Source: an uncultured Eubacterium sp. (lineage in GTDB: Bacteria; Bacillota; Clostridia; Lachnospirales; Lachnospiraceae). From it: a DNA stretch of 64,000 bases. Below, one piece after another: positions 9,391 to 18,600 of the stretch (the first letter of the stretch is position 1; each line of letters begins with the position of its first letter). Where the stretch lies: contig CAJUBZ010000001.1 in the NCBI GenBank assembly GCA_910584795.1, positions 285,205-349,204 on the forward strand. The letters are read 5' to 3'. The notes beneath the pieces are model-generated. The model made no database searches. It saw only the letters and a list, made by a program, of their open reading frames with translations, and was not told the origin of the DNA. Position numbers and translations under genes: made by a program.

Positions 9391-10200
9391 CTATTTATCC
9401 AATGTGGAATGGGAGTTTTCAACAACAGTTTCAGATGAAATCTCTGTCCTGTTTTCCCCTTCACTTTTTATGGTATTTTGTAAATATAATAAATATTCAA
9501 TATTTCCTTCAGGTCCCTTTACCGGAGAAAAATCTAAATTCAGAAGATCGAATCCAATGCTTTTTGCAAATTCCATGACCGTGTCAATGACCTGCTTATG
9601 AACTTTTTTATCTCTTACAACGCCTTTTTTACCTACATTTTCCCTTCCAGCCTCAAACTGTGGCTTTATCAGGCAGACAATCTGTCCATCTTCTGTCAAT
9701 AAATTTTTCACAGGAAGTAAAACCTTTGTAAGAGAAATAAAGGACACATCAATTGATGCAAAAGCAATTACATCATCAATATCCTCTTTTGTCACATAAC
9801 GGATATTCGTCCTATCCATACAGACAACTCTGTCATCCTGCAGCAGTTTCCACGCCAGCTGTCCGTGTCCTACATCTACAGAATATACTTTTACTGCTCC
9901 ATTTTGCAGCATACAATCAGTAAATCCACCTGTGGATGCACCAACATCCATGCATATTTTATCTTTTAATTCTACGCCAAAATTTTCCATGGCTTTTTCC
10001 AGTTTCAGACCGCCACGGCTGACATATTTCAACGTTTTCCCTCTTACTTCTATATTCACTTTTTCATCAAAGAAAGTCCCCGCTTTATCTTCTCTCTGAT
10101 TATCAACAAAAACAATTCCGCTCATAATGATTGTCTTTGCCTTCTCTCTGGATGGTGCAAGTCCTCTTTTTACAAGTAATACATCTAATCTTTCTTTCAT
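9391..10200 (-). CDS. tlyA: TlyA-family rRNA 2'-O-methyltransferase (haemolysin A family)
   Basis: Predicted to methylate cytidine 2'-OH in 16S/23S rRNA with S-adenosylmethionine. Residues 1-60 are an S4 RNA-binding domain (RLDVLLVKRGLAPSREKAK); residues 60-240 are an FtsJ-like Rossmann methyltransferase with the SAM loop DVGASTGGFTD and catalytic Lys/Asp/Lys/Glu type residues around IKPQFEAG. The last 25 residues are a polar tail. The ATG overlaps the dxs stop codon, so translation is probably coupled. The haemolysin name is historical. Confidence 0.93.
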   Translation of the reverse strand: MKERLDVLLVKRGLAPSREKAKTIIMSGIVFVDNQREDKAGTFFDEKVNIEVRGKTLKYVSRGGLKLEKAMENFGVELKDKICMDVGASTGGFTDCMLQNGAVKVYSVDVGHGQLAWKLLQDDRVVCMDRTNIRYVTKEDIDDVIAFASIDVSFISLTKVLLPVKNLLTEDGQIVCLIKPQFEAGRENVGKKGVVRDKKVHKQVIDTVMEFAKSIGFDLLNLDFSPVKGPEGNIEYLLYLQNTIKSEGENRTEISSETVVENSHSTLDK

Positions 10201-12071
10201 TTTGTTAATTCTAATACCTTTTCGTATATTTTTTTATGATTTAATCCCAGTCGTTCTCTTAATTCAGAAACTTTTCCCTGTTCTACAAATCTGTCATCAA
10301 TCGCCATAATATGAACTGTCGTATTTAACTTTCTCTCATGCACATATGCTGTTACTGCCTCACCATATCCACCTTTCTTTATAGCTTCTTCTACAACAAC
10401 AACTGCTTTATGGTCTTTTGCAATATTTTCTATCATTTGTTTATCTATCGGTTTAATAAATCTAGCATCTATTACTGTCGGATAAACACTTTCTTTTTCC
10501 AATAATTCTACTGCCTTCTTTGCCTCTTCAAACATATTTCCAACAGTGATAATTGCGATATCTTTTCCCTGTTTAATCACAGGACTTATTCCTGCTTCAA
10601 AAACCGTATCATCACACTTACTGCTGACAAAAGCACTGCCTCTTGGAAATCTTACCGCAATAGGTCCATCATAATCTACCGCATACCTCATCGCCGCCAC
10701 CAGTTCTCTCGTATCTTTCGGTGCAATCATAGTGAGATTCGGCATAGCAGACATAAATGAAATATCAAAAATGCCCTGATGTGTTTCCCCGTCTTGTCCT
10801 ACTAACCCGGCTCTGTCAACAATCATAATCACCGGCAGATTCTGTAAACAGACATCATGGAGAATCTGATCATAAGCTCTTTGGTAGAAAGAGGAATAAA
10901 TAGACACTACAGGCTTATAACCTGAAGCTGCAAGTCCCGCAGCAAAAGTCACTGCGTGCTCCTCTGCAATCCCCACATCAAAAAATCTTTTTGGATAACT
11001 TTTTGCAAAAGCCGAAAGTCCTGTCCCGTCAGGCATCGCTGCAGTAATTGCAAGTATTTTTTTATTTTCTTTTGCAAGTTTCAATAATGTTCTGGAAAAA
11101 ACATCTGTATATGACATAATTTGGGGTCCATTATTCTCTGTTAATTGCTGACCGGTTTCAATATTAAATCTTCCAATGCCATGGAATTTTGCAGGATTAT
11201 TCTCTGCAAAACTATACCCTTTTCCCTTGATGGTTTTTACATGAATTACAATAGGATGATCTATTTTTAATGCATTCTCAAAGATATCGATCATACCTTC
11301 AATATCATGTCCGTCAATTGGTCCAATATATGTGATTCCTAAATCATCAAAAAGGCCGCCTGGAACAAAGAAATTTTTCAAATTATCTTTCGTCCTCTTT
11401 ACACGCTTAACAAGTTTCTGTCCGATTTTCGGAATTTTACTCAAATGACTTTCTACATCTTCTTTAAAATCATTATAATGTTCACCCACACGGAGTTTAC
11501 TTAAATAATTCGACATACTTCCCACATTTTCAGAAATAGACATATTATTATCATTTAAGATAATAACAAAATTTCTTTTGAGGCTTGCCACATTATTTAA
11601 TGCTTCTAATGCCATACCGCCAGTCAATGCACCATCTCCAATGACAGCCACCACTTTATCATTTTTCTTCTGCAGCTGATTTGCCATAGCCATACCGAGA
11701 GCTGCCGATATGGATGTAGAACTATGGCCTGTGTCAAAACTGTCACAAGGACTCTCATATCTTTTTGGAAATCCACTTAATCCATCTATCTGACGAAGAT
11801 TGTCAAACTGCTCTTTTCGTCCTGTGAGGATTTTATGGGTATAAGACTGATGCCCTACATCCCATACAATTTTATCTTTTGGAAATTCCAGCACTGCATG
11901 AAGTGCAATAGTCAAATCAACAATTCCCAGATTAGATGCCACATGACCTCCATTTTCACTTACTTTCTTCAGTAAAAAAGTACGAATCTCTTCCGCCAGT
12001 TCCGGATACTTCGCTCTATCTATATTTTTAATATCATTTTCTTTATTAATTTTATCTAATATCTGCTTCAT
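10197..12071 (-). CDS. dxs: 1-deoxy-D-xylulose-5-phosphate synthase
   Basis: Thiamine-diphosphate enzyme that joins pyruvate and glyceraldehyde-3-phosphate in the first step of the MEP isoprenoid route. The 624-residue protein has the ThDP-binding motif GDGALTGGMALEALN with the NDNNMSIS end, the catalytic His in DVGHQSYTHKILTG, the transketolase-like Pyr domain (VGIAEEHAVTFAAG) and the C-terminal domain. It follows ispA by 17 nt and overlaps tlyA, a common arrangement that couples isoprenoid precursor and chain synthesis. Confidence 0.98.
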   Translation of the reverse strand: MKQILDKINKENDIKNIDRAKYPELAEEIRTFLLKKVSENGGHVASNLGIVDLTIALHAVLEFPKDKIVWDVGHQSYTHKILTGRKEQFDNLRQIDGLSGFPKRYESPCDSFDTGHSSTSISAALGMAMANQLQKKNDKVVAVIGDGALTGGMALEALNNVASLKRNFVIILNDNNMSISENVGSMSNYLSKLRVGEHYNDFKEDVESHLSKIPKIGQKLVKRVKRTKDNLKNFFVPGGLFDDLGITYIGPIDGHDIEGMIDIFENALKIDHPIVIHVKTIKGKGYSFAENNPAKFHGIGRFNIETGQQLTENNGPQIMSYTDVFSRTLLKLAKENKKILAITAAMPDGTGLSAFAKSYPKRFFDVGIAEEHAVTFAAGLAASGYKPVVSIYSSFYQRAYDQILHDVCLQNLPVIMIVDRAGLVGQDGETHQGIFDISFMSAMPNLTMIAPKDTRELVAAMRYAVDYDGPIAVRFPRGSAFVSSKCDDTVFEAGISPVIKQGKDIAIITVGNMFEEAKKAVELLEKESVYPTVIDARFIKPIDKQMIENIAKDHKAVVVVEEAIKKGGYGEAVTAYVHERKLNTTVHIMAIDDRFVEQGKVSELRERLGLNHKKIYEKVLELTK

Positions 12072-12088
12072 GGTTTCTCTCTAATTAT

Positions 12089-12979
12089 TTATTTTTCTCT
12101 ATTGATTAAGTTTATAATTAATTGTTTTAAAAACAAATTCTCTCTATGAAGTCCATCTAACAGATTCATTGCCTCTTCTGAATATTTTGCAACATTCTCC
12201 TTTGATTTATCAAGTCCACAGATGGATACATAAGTGATTTTGTGATTTTTCTCGTCACTCATAACCGGTTTTCCAAGTACTTCTGTTGTACTTGTGATAT
12301 CCAGAATGTCATCCTGAATCTGAAATGCAATGCCTATATTCTTTGCAATCTTCTCCACAATACATATTTCTTCATTGTCTGCACCGCCTAATACTGCTCC
12401 TGTCATCATGGATGCCTCAATTAATGCGGCTGTCTTTAAATTATGGATATACATAATCGTGTCTAAATCAATCTCTTTCCCTTCACTAACAATATCCACA
12501 GTCTGTCCACCTACCATGCCAAAAGCACCTGCTTTTTTTGCAATAATCTGAAAAGCTTTTGCTGCTTTCTCTGTATCACCTGCTTCTATAATTGCATCAC
12601 TCATTACTTCATATGCCAGATTTAGCAGTCCGTCACCTGCTAAAATTCCTAAATCTTCACCATATTTTGCATGAGTTGTTTTCTTTCCTCTTCTATATTC
12701 ATCATTATCCATTGCCGGTAAATCATCATGAACAAGTGAATAGGTATGAATCATTTCAATTGCTGCCATAAACGGAAAAATGTTTTCTGTTTCATCACAA
12801 AAAAGTTTCGCTGTCTCAAGCATAAGTAAAGGCCGTAATCTCTTTCCACCGGCTTTCACACTATAATTCATCGCCTCAAATATAATCTTCTGTTTTCCTT
12901 CTTCTTTTGGAAGAAAATCATACACCTTTTCTTCTACAAATTTTGTTTTACTGTCTAATTCTTTATTAAAATCTAACAT
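12089..12979 (-). CDS. ispA: Polyprenyl (geranyl/farnesyl) diphosphate synthase
   Basis: Head-to-tail condensation of isopentenyl and allylic diphosphates. The 296-residue helical protein has the first aspartate-rich motif in HDDLPAMDND and the second in QIQDDILD, plus the GGKRLRP substrate motif near residue 40. Product chain length cannot be set by eye, though the size and the bulky residues before the first motif fit farnesyl diphosphate. The start overlaps the xseB stop (7 nt). Confidence 0.95.
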   Translation of the reverse strand: MLDFNKELDSKTKFVEEKVYDFLPKEEGKQKIIFEAMNYSVKAGGKRLRPLLMLETAKLFCDETENIFPFMAAIEMIHTYSLVHDDLPAMDNDEYRRGKKTTHAKYGEDLGILAGDGLLNLAYEVMSDAIIEAGDTEKAAKAFQIIAKKAGAFGMVGGQTVDIVSEGKEIDLDTIMYIHNLKTAALIEASMMTGAVLGGADNEEICIVEKIAKNIGIAFQIQDDILDITSTTEVLGKPVMSDEKNHKITYVSICGLDKSKENVAKYSEEAMNLLDGLHRENLFLKQLIINLINREK

Positions 12980-13170
12980 GACTGTTCCTCATTAATTATT
13001 TGTATCTGTTTTTCAATCTTATCTATCTGGGCACTACAGTCCCTCACTAAATTTATGCCATTATTATATAATTCAAAAGATTTATCAAGAGTTACATCTT
13101 CCTCCTGCATCTCTTTAATAATATTTTCTATTTCTTCAAAATTCTGCTCAATGGTTTTCTTCTCTTCCAT
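12973..13170 (-). CDS. xseB: Exodeoxyribonuclease VII small subunit
   Basis: 65-residue acidic helical protein that forms the coiled stalk of exonuclease VII with XseA. It shows the family pattern FEEIENIIKEMQEEDVTLDKSFELYNNG shortened here to its key parts: an EEIE start, the VTLDKS turn and the G-[IV] end. GGAGG precedes the ATG, which overlaps the end of xseA by 23 nt. Confidence 0.95.
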   Translation of the reverse strand: MEEKKTIEQNFEEIENIIKEMQEEDVTLDKSFELYNNGINLVRDCSAQIDKIEKQIQIINEEQSC

Positions 13171-14374
13171 GATAACCTCCTTTTGCTATGGTATCTATCT
13201 TCGCTTTTATCTGACCATCCCTGACAATCAGTGAAATATCGTCATTTTCTTTTACCTGTTCCACTGTATTTAATGGTCTTCCCATATCATCTGTCACATA
13301 TGCAAAACCTTTTGATATTCTGTGCAGCGGAGATAATCCATTTAACTTTTCCGAATAGATTGCCAAAGAATGTTTTCTATCTCTCAATAAATTCCCAAAC
13401 ATCTCCTGCAGTCTTGTGTATAAATCATCTGTATACTGCTTCTTGCTCTGCAATTGATTACTTGGATGATATAAATCCAGTCTCACCTCATAATACTTTA
13501 TCTTGTCTCTGCTCTTATTAATATTCTTTTTTATCTCTGATAAAAGCATCTGATGATAATGAGAAATATTTATTAGATATTCGTTATAATCAAAAACTGC
13601 CAGTTCCGCTGCAGCCGATGGTGTCGGTGCTCTCATATCTGCCACAAAATCCGCAATGGTAGTATCTACTTCATGCCCCACTGCTGAAATAACAGGTGTA
13701 TTACAGTCAAAAATGGCTTTTGCTACAATCTCTTCATTAAAAGCCCACAAGTCTTCAATAGAACCACCACCTCTGCCGACAATAATTACATCCAGATTCA
13801 TGCTATCCAGATGACGGATACCATTTACGATATCAACTGCCGCCTCTGCTCCCTGCACCAGACTAGAATATAAATATAACTGTACATAGGGATTTCGTCT
13901 CTTTGTAATATTAATAATATCCTGGATTGCCGCTCCGGTCTTTGCAGTACATATTCCTATTTTCAGAGAATACTTTGGTATAGGCTTTTTATACATGGCA
14001 TCAAAAAGTCCCATTTCCTCAAGTTCAGCCTTTAACTGTTCAAAACGCTGGTACAGTAATCCTGCCCCTTCCAGAGAAATTTCCCTTGCATACAACTGGT
14101 ATTTGCCATCTCTTTCAAACACGTTTACCGAACCGGTTACCAGAACTTTTTGTCCCTCTTCTAATGTAAAATTCAATCCACCTCTGTTTCCCTTAAACAT
14201 TACCGCGGCTATCACGCCGGTCTTATCTTTCAATGTGAAATATATATGCCCTGATGAGTGATATGTGCAATTACTGATTTCACCCTTCACGCAAATATTA
14301 GCCAGCATAAAATCCTGGCTGAACATCTGCTTGATATATGTATTTACCTGACCAACCGTATATACCGATGCCAT
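13148..14374 (-). CDS. xseA: Exodeoxyribonuclease VII large subunit
   Basis: Catalytic subunit of the single-strand-specific exonuclease VII. The 408 residues start with an OB-fold (VKGEISNCTYHSSGHIYFTLKD) and continue with the nuclease core, including GRGGGSIEDLWAFNEE and SAVGHEVDTTIADFVAD, then a coiled coil (about 275-350) that binds XseB and a C-terminal LHRISKGFAYV segment. It sits between nusB and xseB in the conserved operon. Confidence 0.97.
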   Translation of the reverse strand: MASVYTVGQVNTYIKQMFSQDFMLANICVKGEISNCTYHSSGHIYFTLKDKTGVIAAVMFKGNRGGLNFTLEEGQKVLVTGSVNVFERDGKYQLYAREISLEGAGLLYQRFEQLKAELEEMGLFDAMYKKPIPKYSLKIGICTAKTGAAIQDIINITKRRNPYVQLYLYSSLVQGAEAAVDIVNGIRHLDSMNLDVIIVGRGGGSIEDLWAFNEEIVAKAIFDCNTPVISAVGHEVDTTIADFVADMRAPTPSAAAELAVFDYNEYLINISHYHQMLLSEIKKNINKSRDKIKYYEVRLDLYHPSNQLQSKKQYTDDLYTRLQEMFGNLLRDRKHSLAIYSEKLNGLSPLHRISKGFAYVTDDMGRPLNTVEQVKENDDISLIVRDGQIKAKIDTIAKGGYHGREENH

Positions 14375-14383
14375 AATCCTCTC

Positions 14384-14779
14384 CTAAAACAACTTTGCCA
14401 ATATTCCATTAATAAAAGCAGGTGATTCATCACTGCCATACTTCTTCGCCAGTTCTACTGCCTGATCTACTGCAACTTTTTTCGGAACATCTTCATCCAT
14501 ATTCATCTCATAATATGCCAGTCTGATAATCGTCAAATCAGTTTTAGACATTCTATCTGTACTCCAACCGACAGAGACCTCATTAATCTTCTGATCAATA
14601 TCTTCTATCTGCTTTGCTATATCTGTAACCTTTGATGAAATATAGGCACTGTCCTCTTCGCCGGCTTCCTGTATATTGTCTAAAAATAATCGATACTGTT
14701 CAGGCATGTCCTCTTTATTATGAAATTCATTACAAAACAAAAGTTTAAACACACACTCTCTAATTTCTGCTCTCTTCAT
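14384..14779 (-). CDS. nusB: Transcription antitermination factor NusB
   Basis: All-helical RNA-binding factor of the rRNA antitermination complex. The preferred product is 131 residues from ATG 14779, which has a strong GGAGG 6 nt upstream; a farther ATG at 14809 lacks one. Typical motifs are MKRAEIRECVFKLLF at the start and the C-terminal DQAVELAKKYGSDESPAFINGILAKL. A terminator lies between asp23 and this gene, so full expression of the operon depends on read-through or a second promoter. Confidence 0.95.
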   Translation of the reverse strand: MKRAEIRECVFKLLFCNEFHNKEDMPEQYRLFLDNIQEAGEEDSAYISSKVTDIAKQIEDIDQKINEVSVGWSTDRMSKTDLTIIRLAYYEMNMDEDVPKKVAVDQAVELAKKYGSDESPAFINGILAKLF

Positions 14780-14807
14780 CTTTTCCTCCACGTATCCTAT
14801 TATGCTC

Positions 14808-14833
14808 AAAAAGGGTGTCTTTAACAGACACCC
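14808..14833 (-). terminator. Terminator after asp23
   Basis: Perfect 8-bp stem GGGTGTCT/AGACACCC with a 5-nt loop, followed on the minus strand by TTTTTG. It stands between asp23 and nusB. Confidence 0.8.
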
Positions 14834-14847
14834 CTGACTTTATTAAT

Positions 14848-15219
14848 TTATTTTGATAAAACATTTGAGATGTTGACATTGACATTTGCAACTTCAAGGC
14901 CAGTCATGTTTTCTACTGTAGTCTTAATTTTGTCCTGAACTCTTTTAGAAATATTAATAATATTTTCGTTCATTCTAAGAATAATCGCAACATCAATCAT
15001 TACACTGTTTTCTGCTACATCTACATGAACGCCTTTTGATAATTTCTTCATTCCGAGTTTCTCAACAATTTCTGATGTGATGTTTCCTGCCATCCCCACA
15101 ACCCCGTCAACCTCTAAGGCTGCCATGGCTGAAATCACTGCTAATACATCATCACTAATATTTACCTCGCCCAGTTCTGAATTATCATATATTTTATAAG
15201 TATTTCTCACACTGTCCAT
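14848..15219 (-). CDS. Asp23/Gls24-family envelope stress protein
   Basis: 123-residue soluble protein of the Asp23 family, small abundant proteins that lie at the membrane in Firmicutes and affect envelope stress. Motifs are GEVNISDDVLAVISAMAALEVDGVVGM at the N terminus (given here by its GEV...ISD, AALEV and GVVGM parts) and a C-terminal V-N-V-x-I strand. It is the head gene of the block that runs to spo0A and has its own promoter and terminator. Confidence 0.92.
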   Translation of the reverse strand: MDSVRNTYKIYDNSELGEVNISDDVLAVISAMAALEVDGVVGMAGNITSEIVEKLGMKKLSKGVHVDVAENSVMIDVAIILRMNENIINISKRVQDKIKTTVENMTGLEVANVNVNISNVLSK

Positions 15220-15262
15220 TCTATACCTCCTACTGCCTATGAATAGGCATTAAACTAAGAGT

Positions 15263-15291
15263 AGTATACCATTATTGGGCAGGTTTTACAA
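15263..15291 (-). promoter_or_regulatory. Promoter of the asp23 gene
   Basis: Minus-strand TTGTAA (15286-15291), 17-nt spacer, TATACT (15263-15268), about 45 nt before the asp23 ATG. A small TGCCTAT/ATAGGCA hairpin lies in the leader. Confidence 0.6.
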
Positions 15292-15354
15292 CATATTCAT
15301 TTGTCTCCTCTTTAAATGGGTTTAGTATAAGTATAATTTGGGATTATTAGCAGT

Positions 15355-15654
15355 TTATTTGTTAGAATTAAATTTTAACTTTTCTTTTATTAGAAAAAAA
15401 AGTAACCAATTCATACATACAATTAATCCTATCCCCCCAATAGTCGCTATAACACTTCCCATACCTATCTGTCGTTGTGCCAAATTTATCATAACTGCAT
15501 TTATTTCTTCCATACTTGCCGATTCTTTTTGAAGACTCTGCAACGCATCATCCATATTTATTTGACTCGTAGAAAGAATTTTATATATCCCCCAAGTAAA
15601 CATATCCAACCATATGAACGCCAGTACTGCATTTATACTTAATAATCTTTTCAT
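15355..15654 (-). CDS. Small two-helix membrane protein, possible partner or immunity protein of the RHS protein
   Basis: 99 residues, not assignable to a known family by eye. Two hydrophobic helices (about residues 5-28 and 66-91) flank a polar loop with a TSQINMDDALQSLQKES stretch, then a short basic tail. It starts 9 nt after the stop of the RHS gene with a full AGGAGGG site in the gap, so the two are almost certainly co-transcribed. The position directly behind a polymorphic-type RHS gene is where immunity genes are normally found; a membrane protein would suit a toxin that acts on the membrane. That function is inference. Confidence 0.6.
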   Translation of the reverse strand: MKRLLSINAVLAFIWLDMFTWGIYKILSTSQINMDDALQSLQKESASMEEINAVMINLAQRQIGMGSVIATIGGIGLIVCMNWLLFFLIKEKLKFNSNK

Positions 15655-15663
15655 TAAACCCTC

Positions 15664-18600
15664 CTAATACTTTTTATCTGAATATTTAACTCCAACTGAT
15701 AATGTTTTTTTTATCGGTACATATAACTTTCCTTTTTTACTTAAGGTTCCCACTTTTATAAAATAGCAAATGTAACTAGTAGTCGTTTTTTTTACATCCC
15801 ATACATAAGCATCTACTTTTCCTACAAATCTAACATATCTTCCTTTTTTCTTTTTTACTTTATGTGTCCCCGATGCGTTTGAAGATATCGTAAAACTATT
15901 GCTTAACCCAACGCTTGCTGAAACCGCTTTTGCACTAACACCAAATCCTGCTGAAACAGATGCACTAACCGAATATCCTTTATTCAATGTTATGGTCTCA
16001 AATTCACTTGCCTTATACCACTCTGACAAAACTATGGTAAAATAATCATTTTTTCTTTGTTTATTACTCTTTTTCCAAGAAATTTTTGTTTGTATTGCTA
16101 GCATTAAATTTCCTTCTGGATCTATATTATTTACAGGATTGCAATTACAATAACAATACAAATTATTTTTACTAACCATATTTTCTGCCATGTCCAAAAA
16201 TTTAATATCATCTGCATTCAAAAATCTGCCAACCTCTGCATCATAATATCTACTCTGCAAATAATAGAAACCTGTTTCTTCATCCCTGTAATATCCTCTG
16301 TATGTCAAATGATTAAGCTGATATGGTAATTGACTTGTATATGTTGTATCTGTTATATTTCCCCATGCATCGTAACTATATGTTGCCACTTCATAACCAT
16401 GTGCATCCAGTATTCCTATAATATTTCCCTGAAGATCTTTTTCGTAATAATATCTTCCAAGTGACAGATGTTCATTAGAGCCAATATTAATCAACTGATA
16501 ATACATAAACCCTACTGGACTATCATTCTCATCATACAGATACCATACATCATACGTTTTATTTGTATCTTTTAATATCACTACCTCTCTTATAAGAGAC
16601 GAATCATCCCATGTATATTCTACTGATTCCGTGTTGGTCTCTTTATGCGTTCGAAGCCCGTTCTCATTATACGTATAACTCGCAGTTGTATTATTACTAA
16701 ATGTAACCTTATCAAGCTGTCTTCCCCTGCTCCATGCAAATGACATTCCATTGATATAACTAAGTGGATTTCCCATTCCATCATATGTTATACTCTGTCC
16801 GTTATATGATTTTAACTGATCCTGCCACTGTGCATTATCTCCATCGTCATATGTTAAATATATCGTCTGCTTTGTACTGTTTATCTTGTTTCCATTTGTA
16901 TCTAAATCCCAGATATTTTTACTGTGTACATTCGCAGAGTCACCATAATTATATCTGTAAAATTTGCAGTCAACATAATCTTTCTCGGTAACAAGCCTGT
17001 CATGCGGATCATATGTATATTCATAAGCCACATTCTCACCAATGATTATCCGTGTTATGTTCCCCGCATTATCATATACATAATCTATGGACTTTTCAGA
17101 ATTATATGCTTCTATTCTATAGTTTCTGCTCGTATTACTGTTTTCTGTTTCTGTTGATGTGAGAATATCAATGTTAAATATGTTAGAATGAATCTTACTT
17201 TCAGTAATAGCTTTTCCCTCCTCCTTATCAGCTGAGCTCGTATATAAGTCTCCGATATACAGCGTCTTTGTAGTATTGCTGTTATCGTCATTTGTCACAA
17301 AACTTTCGTTTATATCGGCAGTATCTCCCTTCAGATTTGTAAAAGAATATGATTTATTTGTTGTATATGTTGTAATCTTACTGTTTTCATCTTTACTCTC
17401 CGTCACTTCAATTGTTTTAGAAAATCCGTCATTTCTTGTAACCACAGAGCCTGTGTCTGTATATGAATATTGATACTGTATCGGATTGTTAACAGATTTT
17501 GTATAATCCACAAAATTAACAAGTTGCCCTTCTTCATCATACTTCAATATATAATCTGCATTTGTTCCATATACATTTGCAACACCATTTACTGTCTTTG
17601 AAAAATAGATTTCTTCTATTTTAGCAATACTATTTGTGTTTGTCACTTCATATTCTGATATTACTTTTTTTACTTTTTGTCCGTTGCCATATGTTGTTTC
17701 ATCTGTATTTTCGTCACTGGCATTACTATGATTTATCGTAGTTGTAACATCATTCTGTATCAGGTTGTAATTTCCCACGTAAAATGATGATATATTTCCT
17801 GCATCATCATATGACATGTTATACTTTGTACTCTGATCACAAATAAAAGTAACATTATTTTCAGAATCATACGTATATGTCACGCATATGACCTGGTCTT
17901 CTCCCGTAAGATTGGTATTACTGTCATTCGGTACATAATCCGAATCATATTGCTCCACCATGGCAGTATTATTACCATTTGCATCATAAAAATATTTTAT
18001 TTTTTTATTTAAATTTGCATCTCCGTAATCATAATATATCTGCTTTATCTCTCCCCGGTACATATTTGTTATGTAACTTACAGTGACATCTCCTTCTGTC
18101 ATACTGTATTCTTTGTCGTATAAACCTTTATGAACACTTGCTGCATACGCAACATGACTTCTGGTATAACCGTTTGTTCTTCTCGGTGTACTATCCCCAC
18201 TGTCACCTACTCCATCAAAATCGCTATTTGGCAGCCATGGATCCGTCCCTTTCGCATACTCTTCTAAATCTGAAAGACCATCATTATCACTATCATTCGT
18301 TTCCGTATTTGCCACAGTAGGATTTGTACCTAATGTAAATACCTCATACGAATCAGGAAATCCATCATTATCAGTATCTAAATCATATATCTTATTTCCT
18401 TCCTCATCGATGCCTGTTTCTGTATTCCACAAAGTTTTAAAATCCCAGATTTCATATCCGTCTTCCAGTCCATCATCATCTGTATCTTTCACATTTAAGT
18501 TATACACTTCGACAACACTATTGCTTTCATCACTTTGAATTGTTTCATCAACATCTTTCTTAAAAGAGCAGATATTACTTAGATACTGGGTATCATATTC

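Noticed and set aside
9391..10200. Haemolysin
   Set aside because: The S4 plus FtsJ-like layout shows an rRNA methyltransferase; the haemolysin name is historical.
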